Of a DNA stretch of 64,000 nucleotides, positions 1 to 10,278 are shown in pieces. Source of the stretch: Filosporella fistucella (lineage: Eukaryota; Ascomycota; Leotiomycetes; Helotiales). Both the position numbers and the translations under genes were made by a program. The number at the start of each line of letters is the position of its first letter. Position 1 is the first letter of the stretch. Below the pieces are notes generated by a model. The model did no database searches, was not told the origin of the DNA, and worked only from the letters and a program-made list of their open reading frames with translations. Where the stretch lies: NCBI GenBank assembly GCA_030077755.1, contig JAQJZZ010000010.1, forward strand, positions 310,001 to 374,000. The letters are read 5' to 3'.

Positions 1-190
1 TGGAGGCAAGGATTACATACATTGCGATCATGATTGCATTGCGAGGTCGGACCTTTGAATGCTAAATGGTTGTTCTCATATGCAACATCATCGCAGTGAA
101 TGACACATTCGAATACTCTGTATCTTCGCAGCAACTGAATGAAGTCACTATCAAAGTTAGCATATTCTTTGCTCAAAAATAGAAAGATGC

Positions 191-889
191 TTACTTCAGA
201 AGAGGCTGGTTCGAAATAACTTTTTCCCTCAGGGCTCCCTCATTAACTCTCACTTTGCGTCGACACCCATCTCTCCTACATGTATGTTTTCCTCTGATCA
301 CATCAAACATGTACATCTGATCACAAGATGCACAGACACCAAGTCCGGGTTTACTCCGAGCTCGAGCAGTTTCTATCCGGTCTGAATGCGACTTGACTGC
401 AACTTCTTGATCATGTAGATCCACATCAGGAGGACCAGTTTGGTCGAGATGCTTCAGGTCTTCGTGATCCTCCTCAAACCAGAAATTTGGTAGACAATCA
501 GCGAAGCTGTCATGGGACCCTGTGCTTCGATTGGTAACATCACTTGCCGTATCGAAGTTACAACTTAAAGAGGCTCCTGGTATGTCGATTGCATTGAAGT
601 TCCAAGTAATTGGTAAATTACTGAGAGTGAGGTACTGGGCTGGTAGTGAGTCCAGCGCACCCACGGAATGGACAGACTCAGTATCTTCACAAATTTCCCC
701 TTCGATCACCTGCCTATGTCCAACAGAACACCTCGTTGCATCACGCCAAAACATTGATCGACGCGTGCCAGTTATGTACTTTTGCTCCTTAGAACAATTG
801 ATACAGATTTCGGGTCGTCGAACCGGCTCATAGAAGAGCAGGTTCGCTTTCCAGCAAAGTTGCCAGTCTGCAAGATCGTCTTCATCCAT
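191..889 (-). CDS. Hypothetical protein with two zinc-knuckle-like Cys clusters
   Basis: Single-exon frame of 232 residues starting with Met-Asp-Glu-Asp-Asp. I do not recognise the family. Two Cys-rich blocks are visible. One, at about residues 28-54, begins with a CxxC pair (Cys-Ile-Asn-Cys) and has a further Cys about 21 residues on. A second, at about residues 187-209, begins Cys-Ala-Ser-Cys and ends Cys-Arg-Arg-Asp-Gly-Cys. Either could bind a metal ion. The middle is acidic and looks disordered. The gene faces away from the tandem ubiquitin-like gene, with 356 bp between the two start codons, so a shared promoter is possible. Function unknown. The absence of an intron and of any family match keeps confidence moderate. 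Confidence 0.5.
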   Translation of the reverse strand: MDEDDLADWQLCWKANLLFYEPVRRPEICINCSKEQKYITGTRRSMFWRDATRCSVGHRQVIEGEICEDTESVHSVGALDSLPAQYLTLSNLPITWNFNAIDIPGASLSCNFDTASDVTNRSTGSHDSFADCLPNFWFEEDHEDLKHLDQTGPPDVDLHDQEVAVKSHSDRIETARARSKPGLGVCASCDQMYMFDVIRGKHTCRRDGCRRKVRVNEGALREKVISNQPLLK

Positions 890-1245
890 CGTGAGAGTTG
901 CAAATTGTTTGATGATGAATGTTTCGAGGCTGAAAATAATATATTTGGAAGGTGGATGGATTTTGGAGCGGCCCGTTCAAGTCAACCTTGCCCAACCGCC
1001 TCATAGCCGCTTTAGTGCAATGTCTGAGTTGCCTCACAGCCTTACTCGAAGCAACCATATAATCTACACCACGTCAGTTGATCATGCAAGTTGATCTGCT
1101 TGTAGGCAACCTGCTGAAAGCTCACCGAGGCTTGCGTTGCTTAGACTCAGACATTTCTGTACCCGAGGTCTTCTCTAAGGCTCGGAGCTCTCATTCACTT
1201 TTCGAACTTGCATTCCATCATACTCATTATCATCACCCTCACAAA
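890..1245. promoter_or_regulatory. Divergent intergenic promoter region
   Basis: The 356 bp between two outward-facing start codons must hold the 5' control of both genes. I see no clear TATA box. Pyrimidine-rich, CATCA-containing sequence lies directly upstream of the plus-strand ATG, which has the good context CACAAAATG. Confidence 0.4.
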
Positions 1246-2023
1246 ATGACGGACTGGAAAGCAGCTGAGGAACGACAGTCTACTGATTTTCTGTATGTCG
1301 AAGAGCTCAACTCCAATGATGGTTTAAGTCGACGCCTTACTGGAATCAAGACCTCGCAATCGGTGCAGGATTTGAAAAAGGCTATTGCCTCTGAGTTGAA
1401 TAATCCAGCAGGATGGGAAAGCATTTCGGTGGCATTTGCTGATCGGGAGCTGGATGATCGTGAGCTTCCTGGTAAATTATACCGAGTATCGCTGATCACC
1501 TATAGCAAATGCAACTCTCTCTTCCTTTACGGTCCAAGAAGTAAGGACATTCTCGGCGCACAATGACCTAACATAATTGATAATTTCTAGGGAGATACTC
1601 TGTTCTTCACCCGATCTGTATCGCCCCCTGTCAATCCACCTCCCTATTCAACGGCCAAGGAAATTATCTTGAAAACGGTTATGTTCAAGAATCTTGATGA
1701 CAGGACTCTGACGCTACACGATATACCGATCAGCTGGAAAGTTAAACAGCTGAAGGAGAAACTCAGTCGGGAGAAGTCTATTGAAGCAGATGAGTATCGA
1801 TTTCTGTGGGGTGGGAAGCAACTTGAAGATGGTATGTTTCAGCGATTATGTTCAAGAACAATTACTGACTCGCACCTAGAAAAGACGTTGGAGGATTATG
1901 GACTCGGCAAGGCATGTTAAAACAATCTCTTATCGGAGACGCCATGATACTGATCTGTTCTGATAATAGGATTCCACTATCCATATGGTAACACGATTGC
2001 GAGGTGGTGTGTGCGGGGTTTGA
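1246..2023 (+). CDS. Tandem ubiquitin-like protein, C-terminal RLRGG plus four residues
   Basis: Four exons: 1246-1485, 1591-1831, 1880-1911 and 1970-2023 (188 aa). The first two introns are GT-AG; the third has a GC donor (AAG|GCATGT). Phases agree throughout. Residues about 14-88 form a diverged beta-grasp domain ending Gly-Asp-Thr-Leu-Phe-Phe. A Pro-rich linker (89-108) follows. Residues 109-184 align with ubiquitin over all 76 positions without gaps. They keep Arg42, Lys27, Lys29, Lys48, Lys63, His68, Val70 and Arg72-Leu73-Arg74-Gly75-Gly76 equivalents, with Leu at position 44, and lack Lys6, Lys11 and Lys33. Four residues (Val-Cys-Gly-Val) follow Gly-Gly, as in a precursor needing cleavage. 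The two-domain layout resembles ISG15. Conjugation is an inference; a non-conjugated Ubl adaptor is possible. Confidence 0.8.
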
Positions 2024-2479
2024 GAGTGTATTGATGATTAAGATTGGTGTGACATGACGGAGAATGGGTGATAGGCGGAATGTTGCACTAGAAAGGGCAT
2101 TCGTGTGTATCGTGGGTGAGGCTCCGCTGGTTCTTAGCCCGCAAGTGGGACGAATGAAACATCATCGCAAAGCCTGACGAGTACAACACATAGCCCAAGG
2201 CTGCATGCCAATAGTGAACGCCCTTTTACAAATGTGTCCATCTAAGAACGCCTAACCAGCTGTACCTTCGTAGTCTCATCCTGTTTAATTCCAGGCGCAC
2301 CGTTCTCGGTGAGTAAGGTGGATTGGGATTTGATCAAGCTTAAGCCACCTCCAGCCTGACTGGCGAAAGTACTTGCCGTCCTCCGCACATAATGCATCAG
2401 GCAGAGTGACCAGACACACTTCACCTCGTTCGTTGTTGCAAACAATCTTTCCAATTTGTTTGTCGTGCTGATAATCGAA
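2024..2479. other. Intergenic, 456 bp
   Basis: This stretch lies between two same-strand genes. I see no further coding signal, RNA gene or repeat. The minus-strand open frames here read through to the neighbouring gene and look like chance. Confidence 0.5.
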
Positions 2480-3646
2480 ATGGATAGGTTTTTCAAAAAG
2501 AACAAGCTCGGACGAAAAGGGTTGAGGAGTCATGTCGCTCTAGGCGGGTACGGTACCACTAGTGCATCGTCATACAGCCCAGAAGCAGCTGCAAACGAAG
2601 AGGATCTAGTCAGGCAATTTTTAGGTCTTATTGAGGACCAGACTAGCGAGATTGAAGCCCTTAAGCTCGAGCTCCGAAGGAAAGAGTCTGCTCTTGCTGA
2701 ATCATCGCAGCAGCTTGCAGAAAACAGACTCAACCCAGCGACCACAGCCGAGAATAGCAGACAGCAAAGCAACAATGGGGAGCTCAATGTGGTCAGAAGC
2801 CAATTGCAGTCCTGTGTCGCAAGCTTACAAGATTCGCAAGTAAAGCTTAGGAAGGCTCACGCTCGGGCGGCGAGTACTGAAAGGGAACTCAAGGAACAGC
2901 TTGCAAACGCGTTGGATCGAGCTGATAAGCAAAGCAAAGAAGACCGACTGGAATTCGAGACAGTCAGGACAATCCTCCAGAACCGTCTCAAAGAAACCGC
3001 CAAAACAGAGACAATTCTGAGAGGGCAGCTGGCAGAGGATAAGAGCAAGTTGGAGGAAAGATTGCTGGATCGAAAGAACGAATTCGAAGCTGAAAAATTA
3101 GATATGCGTACTCGATACCTGAACGAAACAGCTGAACGGCAGCAGTTGTTCGAAAGAGAAAAACAGGCGTTCCGGGCAGATATGGTCAAAGTAGCTCAAC
3201 AACTTAATGGATTCCGTAAAAGACTGGCGGACCAAAAAAAACTACACGATACACACATGCAAGAGACTAAGGATGAAGGAGAAGCACGGTTGAGGGAGGC
3301 GGTCGCAGATTTGGCTCAGATGGAGATGAGATTACAGCAATTGGATACGCAAGTCCAGAGCCAGACGGAGACACTCGATCAGACACGACTTGCTCTGAAC
3401 AGAACTAGGAACGAACTCAATGATGAGAGACGTAAGACGCGTTTGGCGACGGAGGAGAGTAATACGAAGAGCCAGCAATTGGAGTATGTGCAGCAGCAGT
3501 GTGCACTGCTTCAGGAACAGGTGAACCACGCGGAGCTGCCCAAAGAAAAGAGGCCAAGAGAATCGAGAGAAATTCTGGAAGTCGAAGGCAAAGATGGACG
3601 ATTCAAAATTGAACTCGAGCTGGATAAGGATTGTGGGCAGCAATAA
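2480..3646 (+). CDS. Coiled-coil protein, function unknown
   Basis: Intronless frame of 388 residues. The start is the ATG at 2480; the open frame extends a little upstream but has no better start. The first 45 residues are basic then Ser/Gly-rich. From about residue 50 to 340 the composition is Glu, Lys, Arg, Gln and Leu with heptad-like spacing, as in a long parallel coiled coil, with a break of low-complexity Asn/Gln/Ser near residues 85-105. The C terminus is short, charged and non-coiled. No catalytic motif is visible. Long coiled coils of this sort are often structural (septa, spindle pole, vesicle tethers), but the sequence does not tell which. Confidence 0.65.
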   Translation: MDRFFKKNKLGRKGLRSHVALGGYGTTSASSYSPEAAANEEDLVRQFLGLIEDQTSEIEALKLELRRKESALAESSQQLAENRLNPATTAENSRQQSNNGELNVVRSQLQSCVASLQDSQVKLRKAHARAASTERELKEQLANALDRADKQSKEDRLEFETVRTILQNRLKETAKTETILRGQLAEDKSKLEERLLDRKNEFEAEKLDMRTRYLNETAERQQLFEREKQAFRADMVKVAQQLNGFRKRLADQKKLHDTHMQETKDEGEARLREAVADLAQMEMRLQQLDTQVQSQTETLDQTRLALNRTRNELNDERRKTRLATEESNTKSQQLEYVQQQCALLQEQVNHAELPKEKRPRESREILEVEGKDGRFKIELELDKDCGQQ

Positions 3647-5124
3647 ATCATTTCAAAGGGGTTTATAGAGGAGGAACTTGGCAGATGGAGATTGTTGATA
3701 ATAGATGGTTAGTGTGCTCAAGGACATAGAGTGATGAAATGCCGGCAGAATATGGCGGTGAATAAGCTATAATTTAAGCCCAGAAATTTTCTTGAACTTC
3801 ACCATTCTTCTTCAACATAACATCCCCAACCTTGCAGACTCCCACCTGGCAGTCAACGTTGTGACACGACAGGGGAGTCTGTTTTTCATTCTCCATGTAG
3901 GCGCGATAGACAAAAGTCTGTAAATATTTGCTAACAGATACACAGGTGCTACTCAGCGTTTCTCGATCAGTAGGACCTCGAATTTCATTCCCCAAATGTT
4001 CTCAATACGTTTTCCAGTCTCCTCGACTGTCATCCATAATGTCTACAAAATCCAACTTCTCAGGCGTAATGGCCAGAAGTTTAATCGCGATAAAAAGGTG
4101 GCCGGGTCTGTTCGACGCTCAAACTCATCGACAGCGGCATATTTCTCAGCTTCTTCTGCACTATGAGGTAGGGGTATACGAAGTTGCAATACTGTAGCAA
4201 TTTGTTGAATGAAGCCATTTTGACACCGTGATACAATTTATTGTACAGTTATACAGACAATGGTTCCCAGAATGCAAAGGTCAGTCCCAGATTATCTTCT
4301 CATCCTCCCCTCTCCCAGCATAGTGTGATGAACGATTCAAAGCTTTTTAACCCTTAACGGAGGCAACTCCTTGAAGACCAAAAAACACAACTCTAATTTT
4401 TTCCTGATTGCTTCCCTACTCCACATCAATACTGTTCGTCTTGTTTGACCTCAAACTGACAGTCTATTTCACAGATATCCGACCACTATTTCAATCCCAT
4501 TTGCTATCTAGTAGCAGTTATACTATGCATGCAGAACATATTTCACAACATTTCTTGAAGCAGAGTTGCGTTGGCGCTACACGCTAGTGGGTTTGCAGAC
4601 TTCGATTACTTCACCCAAAAGCTCCAGGGGCAGCATCTTAATAGTATAAATACAAGCAGAAACACTGCATTCTTTGGATCACGGTTGCCTGAGGAGGAGT
4701 AGTCCTCCTGGTTTCCAATTTCTTGCGTTTCTTCTTGACCATTCTACAGTCAATTCAAGCCATGCATGTAGCTCCTAGCAATACTATGAATTTCCCTATT
4801 CGTACCTCGCCGCATCACTTGTCGATTTGATCAATATACGGAGGTATTTATCTCTGGCTTTAAATTTTCAATGATTGACGTGATCATGCTTCAGAGACCC
4901 ATAAACCCTGTCACTTCAACATCTCCCATTACCGTTAATTCCGTACCAAGCCACAAGGATGCGGCACAGTGGATACTTGCTGTACAAGAACCTCACGACA
5001 ACATCAACTCTGTTAGACAATCTCCCCACCAAACGCCACAACCCCTCTTCAGCCAAACAAATAGAAGTCCCATAACTTTGCACTTCTTGCGCACAGCTTC
5101 TGCCCCCTTCACTTCTGCCTCAAA
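3647..5124. other. Intergenic with a broken minus-strand frame
   Basis: About 1.5 kb with no complete gene that I can support. Part of it (3774-4200) holds minus-strand coding-like sequence in shifting frames, listed separately. The rest is AT-rich with no clear repeat. The last 250 bp form the likely promoter of the four-TM protein gene. Confidence 0.5.
3774..4200 (-). pseudogene. Disrupted coding remnant
   Basis: On the minus strand, coding-like stretches lie in successive frames. The first, about 45 codons from near 4190, reads like an amphipathic protein and leaves its frame at a run of five T. A second frame takes over directly with a Lys-Leu-Leu-Ala-Ile-Thr-Pro-Glu segment and meets a stop. 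A third stretch of 73 codons (3774-3995) has four Cys and ends at 3774. No pair of splice sites joins these cleanly. I read this as a gene broken by small indels. The family is not recognised, and chance open frames remain possible. Confidence 0.3.
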
Positions 5125-6058
5125 ATGGCGCTGGATCATGATAATCAGAAGTATATAATCCGCGATACGAACGATAAACAGCTACACAACAACGAGATAG
5201 AGAGGGAATCACTTCTTCACGAGCCGTCACCCCAGTATACCGACGAAGAGAGCGAAGATGAAAGCGAAAATCCCTACTTTGCAACACCTACACAGTCATC
5301 AGCTCCATCGATAGCTCCATCAGCGATAAAGCCTCCAAAGCATCAATTCAAACGCATCATCAAGTACCTCACACTCCAGTCATTATGTTTGGCGATAGTT
5401 TCGATCATCATACTGGGTATATCGAGTTACATATTGAAGATAGAGGATAGCTGGGATGGACGGTTTATGGATGCCGAGAATGCGCAGCATTCTGTTGATT
5501 TTGCTCTTTATGTGGTTTGTTCTTCCCCTTTATCTGCCATATCAAATGAAGCCCGAGCTAACTGGAATAGATGGTCGCATGCGCTCTACCTGCCATGCTA
5601 AACCTCATCCTCTCCATTCCAGCGGGTCCAAATCTGCTCGTCGACCTTATCCTCCCTACGCTGCTGATATACATGGATGTCTTCTTGCTTGGAGTGGGAT
5701 ACAAATACAATGGTTATTGCAAGGATGACATTGGAATATGTAGGAACGAGCGATTGATGGTGCAAAGAAGTATGGTCACTTCGGGAATATTTGGGATCCT
5801 GATTGCGTAGGTTTCTCGTCTAGTTTGGCTGTTGTGTGAGTACATCTAACATCGAATAGAATGGCCCACCTTGCTTTGTTCTGTATGAGAGGGATAGAGA
5901 TACTTAAAAGTCAGGGATGGAGGAGGCATATGGATGGTCAGTATAGGCGGAGTTGGAAAATCAACGCTCCGTTCTTTGATATCACGTTCTCGAAGAAAAC
6001 TCAGTATGCATCAGTTAGTGAGAGCGAGGAGTTGGGCATTCCTTTAGTTGAGAGATAA
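5125..6058 (+). CDS. Predicted four-TM membrane protein
   Basis: Three exons: 5125-5514, 5571-5806 and 5860-6058 (274 aa). Intron 1 is taken as GTTTGT...AATAG (phase 0). A GTGGTT donor three bases upstream is the alternative. Intron 2 is GTAGGT...AATAG (phase 2). The N-terminal 75 residues are acidic and Ser/Pro-rich, probably cytosolic. Hydrophobic helices follow at about residues 85-105, 131-150, 153-172 and 192-213, a tetraspan or MARVEL-like layout. The C-terminal tail is polar. No transport or enzymatic motif is visible and I do not know the family. The ATG context AAAATGG supports the start. Confidence 0.65.
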
Positions 6059-6548
6059 TTTCTCCGTCGATTGTATCGATCTATAATCCATACTTAACAA
6101 CTTTCTGATGGCTATGATGAACTAACACCTTCTTTAATTACGGGGTATTTTTGGAATTTCCAAAAAGTGAAACATTCTTCCTTCCTCAATTACAATACTG
6201 GTGGTGGTGGAATTTATTACTTCAACATCAAACACACAACCACGCAGTAATCATATCTCTGTTTCATTGAAACCTGGACCCCATAGCAGGACAACCTTCT
6301 TAATGCTTCTCCATGGTGCAATATACCTACTGCAATATACCTACCTAGATACTTGTACATAGGTGCCTCCGACCCTTGTCCACACGTGATGGGCTGAAAA
6401 TCCTCCCAGCCTTCGTCCTGCAGCCTATATTTCATCTTTATGGTCAAGTCGGGGAAGAAGCTAGGAATTTCTGTGAAATGGCAGCATGGCAATCGCACCA
6501 CGCTGAACTATCTTCTATAATATATTTATTCCGAGGACGATATGAATA
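6059..6548. other. Intergenic with a CAATATACCTAC direct repeat
   Basis: About 490 bp between same-strand genes. Around 6319-6346 the string CAATATACCTAC occurs twice in close succession, the second copy running into CTAG. Similar TACCTACCTA strings recur in other intergenic parts of this window. No gene is supported here. Confidence 0.45.
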
Positions 6549-8491
6549 ATGGCTGAGTCAAGCCAAACCAAGCCACCCCCTCCAAATTCTTGGGAGTTTA
6601 CACCTGCACGACAATTGCCCCTCCAGTTTACTATTTGGGAGCATTTCGTAAGTCATCTTGAAAATTTCCAATGATTTTCCGATCATTTTTCTAAGTTCAA
6701 AACCAAGGAAACTAGAGCACTGCCATATAATATCTTTCACGATGATTCTATCGAGGAGATATTTACCCCGCCCTCAGCAGTGTGTGCTGGGCAACCAGTT
6801 TTGGGGAGAGCAGGGACTGATGCACCTCAGAATGGCACTCCAGACCAACCCGTTGTGTCCGAACCTTTGTCTCAAGATGTTGGTGAAGCCAAAACAGATA
6901 TTACTGTCGAGGGGGTTGCTTCGCCAGAGGCAATTGAATGCGTAGAGCCAGAACCACCAAAATTCGAGCAAACTTCAAGCTTACGAATTTTGTACGTCTT
7001 TACCTGTTCTCAGCTCACAAAACTAATTTTCAGACTAGGCTCTATGGTCGAGGCAATTACTTTTGTCCTCCGAATCTCAATGCCAAAGAGATTTATGCCT
7101 TGGGACGTTTATGGCATCTATCTCTGAGTTTCGTGTCACTTCTGTCATCTGCCCCTATCAATGCTGGGTTCACTAGAACCAAGGTATGTGAGATTGAGGG
7201 TAGGAAGGTTCTTCGTAAGTCAATCCGGTGGTACCTTCATGAGATATAGTTCTCCTGACTTAATTCAGAATCAACAATGTGCTTCACGTCTAATTGCACT
7301 CTCACACTCACTCATGATATCGAAGCGCAAATGACAAGAGGCTTCTGGTTCGGTACTGACGTGGCTGTTATGAATGGGGTACTATCCGGCGTAAACAAAA
7401 ATAGTCTCTACACTCATCATCCATTCTTTCTACCTCGACAGATCTTACAGAGATTAGTAGATGATATAAGAGATGAAGTCGCACTTGCAATATCCGAGTT
7501 CTCGAAGATCCGGGGAGATATTGATAATGCTATTGGTAATAACTATGTCGATGGCTTTGAATACCATTTCTATCGTGCGAATAAAGTTTATTTCAAGGTA
7601 AGAACGGATGTCTGGGCGAATTTTGAGCAGGCAGAGAGACTTGGGAAGTTTCTATTGGATGGGCTTCAGATGCTGAGAGAGCAATTGCCAATGATTCCAT
7701 CTGCTACCGAGAACAACTACTTCGAAGATGTGGTTTCTTTTGATATAGAGAGATTAGCTTGTTTTAAGAGGAATATCGAATTGCGAGACGAAGCTGTGAA
7801 ACATAAATTGGGATTGGTGAGTACTTCTCAGGACTTCAAATTTGTTCATGGCTAAATCCCCCAGATCCAAAATCTAGTTACTCTCAGAGATGGCAGAGTA
7901 AGTAAGCTCATGGCCGAAACATCAGCTCAAATAGCTCGAGAAAGCAAAAGAGATAGCTCTGCAAGTAAGGCTCTTGCAGTTGTAGCTACCATCTTCCTAC
8001 CCGGAACATTTATAGCCGTATTTCCCCCTCCCCTCTCAGCGCCTCTCACTATCTAACATAACAAGTCCCTCTTCGCCACCCCGTTCTTCAACATCTCTCC
8101 ACCACCAAACAACGCAACCCTAAGCCCTAAATTCTACCTCTACTGGGTTTTCACTCTCCCTCTAACTCTCCTAACTCTCCTTTGCTGGTTTGCATGGTAT
8201 AAATACACTAGCTCTAAACATCGAGTCGAAGACGAGAAATCTGCTGCTGCGACGCATCAATCTATTTTCGCGTACAGGTTCCCGGAACAGGAATGGCAGA
8301 ACGCGCCGAGTTGGGGGATTTTGGGGAAGAAAAAAGAGTTTCCTACGGGGTATATACCTGAGAAGAGGGAATGGGCGGGGGGAGCGTGGATGAGGGAGAG
8401 GTTGGCGAGGTTTAGGGGGAGGAGGGGGAGTGGGGTCTTTTATGATGGGAGTGTTAGTAGTGGGTCTGTGGTGAGTAGGAGGGAGGATTAA
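6549..8491 (+). CDS. CorA-like Mg2+ transporter superfamily protein
   Basis: Six exons: 6549-6647, 6696-6991, 7039-7214, 7269-7816, 7865-8017 and 8066-8491 (565 aa). All introns are GT-AG and 47-54 nt long, and the phases are consistent. The product has a variable N-terminal half and a helical region. Near the C terminus a segment ending Phe-Leu-Pro-Gly-Thr-Phe-Ile-Ala forms the first membrane helix. A short loop (Phe-Phe-Asn-Ile-Ser-Pro) and a second helix with two Trp follow. This two-helix end with the PGTF motif is typical of the large fungal CorA-like family. The canonical Gly-Met-Asn of transporting CorA proteins is not seen, so metal transport is unproven. The polar, basic tail is about 75 residues. 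The acceptor at 7038 was chosen because it alone restores the frame. Confidence 0.75.
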
Positions 8492-8654
8492 ATTCCCCCA
8501 AAGTTGGGAGAATTAATGTTTAAGTATGCTCTCCTCCTTGAAACTTGGAAGGCAGCTCAATTGAAAAGTGGGTATATTCACGTTCCCCTTCCAAACGCCC
8601 ACTAGAATTCCATAATACTCCTCAATCCCAAGTACCGAGGGTTAATAATCGATC

Positions 8655-10278
8655 TTAAAGTCTACTACCCTCCGAAACGCTCCTGCGAGGCTGCCACCTC
8701 CTCTTTACCATCCTCACCCATCTCCTACGTCTCCATTCGCCTCTCCTTCCTCTCCCCTCACTCTCAGCATCACTCCCCTCCTCCCAGCTAGGTAGCATCT
8801 TCCCTTTTCCTTTCACAGGTGTACTGTCTTCCATTCCATACACTAATCCTTCGCCGAAATCTTCATACTCATATCTGATATCATACACCCATCTCTCACC
8901 CTCTGTCTCGACTTCTACGCCTGTGATAATTCGCTCTTCAACCCATTCCCTAGACCACAGATCAAGAGCCCATTTCTTCTCGCTCCATTCCCAACCTTGA
9001 GGAGGCTGTACGTCTTCAAAGAAACGAGTTCCTTTCGGACGCTCGCTCCTGATACGCGTTTCTGATAAGGGGTCATAGGGACTTGAGCTGAAGATCCAGC
9101 TTTCCCATTCCCCGGCTGGAGAAAGACGTTGGAGTTCAAAGATTTCAACTTCTCTAGTTTCAGGAGCTGAGTCTAGGATGATATCTTTAGCAATCCAGGA
9201 ATCGAGATAGGATTTTGCTTGTTCTTCGCGAGGGACAACGTGTTGCTTGTGTGTATTTACAAGCTGCCGCTGGATGGTGGGATGTCCCATTCCTGTTACG
9301 ATCCAGCCAATTGATAGGAAGATTATCCGCCAAGGGAGAAGGTGAGAGGCGATGAACATGATTAGAGCGGTGAAGAAGGCAAATAGAAAGAGGGTGCTTG
9401 ATAGTGGTTCATTGGAGAAGTTTGTAGCAGGTGTAAGAAGAGACACGATTTTATCGTGGACGCGAGAGAAGTCCTCCATGCTGTTTTGGAGATCTCGCAT
9501 GTTTCTGAAAAAATCTTTACTTAATTCCTTCACTGGCTTCACCGTTGGTGCTGGTGCAAGTGGTGGACCAGAGGTACTGTAGCCAAATGAGGCTGTATTG
9601 GAGGAGGATGTTGTGATTGTTGGCGGAGGAGCTGGATGTCTAGCTATGAAAGATGGTATGAGAAGGGCGAGAAGAACGATTGCCAGAGGCAAGACCGTCA
9701 AGAGGTATGGATCGAGGCAAATGAAGGTATATATTGCGAGGAAAGAAAGTGTATGAGTCGGTGTATTCCAAGACAACAGCCGAATGACTTTTGCTTGAAA
9801 TACAAATACCACTCCTATACGGGCATTGAATCGGCGGAAGTTTGCAGACATTGTGGGGAGAGAGAATGATGGTCTAGTTGTGAATTCTTGGGAGGGGGCT
9901 TCGGGACGTGAGGAGGAGAGGTCTTCGATTGGGATTACTTGTTGCAGCAGCCTGCCATTGTTAACATACTCCAGATTCAAGTACAAAGGCATTATACTTC
10001 TCGAGGAGTCGGTCCTGCATGCTTGATCCAGTCTCTGCAGCCTTCCCTTGGACCTTACGTATATTCTCTTTCAAATTCTTGCCATGTTGCTTGAATTTGT
10101 CTCGTTTCCTGCCTGTATCAGACAGAATCTCCTCCGTCTCATCAGAGAGATCCTCCAGCGGATCGAATGAGATGACTGGAATAGGGTCGTCCCGATTCAC
10201 AAAGGCGTCTACCGTGAATTCATCCATTGCCGTTGTCCGTGGTGAACTGGATTGTGGGGTAATATTCTGGGTTGACAA
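8655..10278 (-). CDS. Peroxin of the Pex23/Pex30 type with dysferlin domain
   Basis: Two exons on the minus strand, 9998-10278 and 8655-9951, with a 46-nt GTATAA...CAG intron (phase 2), giving 525 aa. The first 115 residues are acidic and include a Met-Asp-Glu-Phe that could be an alternative start at 10227. An integral-membrane region follows, with hydrophobic helices near residues 150-200 and 290-325. The C-terminal half contains a dysferlin-type domain with the Trp-rich signatures Trp-Glu-Ser-Trp-Ile-Phe, Gly-Trp-Glu-Trp and Trp-Val-Tyr-Asp. In yeasts such proteins sit in ER/peroxisome contact membranes and control peroxisome number and size. Which paralogue (Pex23, Pex24, Pex30-32) it matches cannot be settled by eye. 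The tail is basic and Arg/Trp-rich. Confidence 0.85.

Noticed and set aside
6992..7033. Acceptor TTTTCAG at 7033 for intron 2 of the CorA-like gene
   Set aside because: Joining there puts exon 3 out of frame; the CTAG acceptor at 7038 restores the frame that continues into the next exons.
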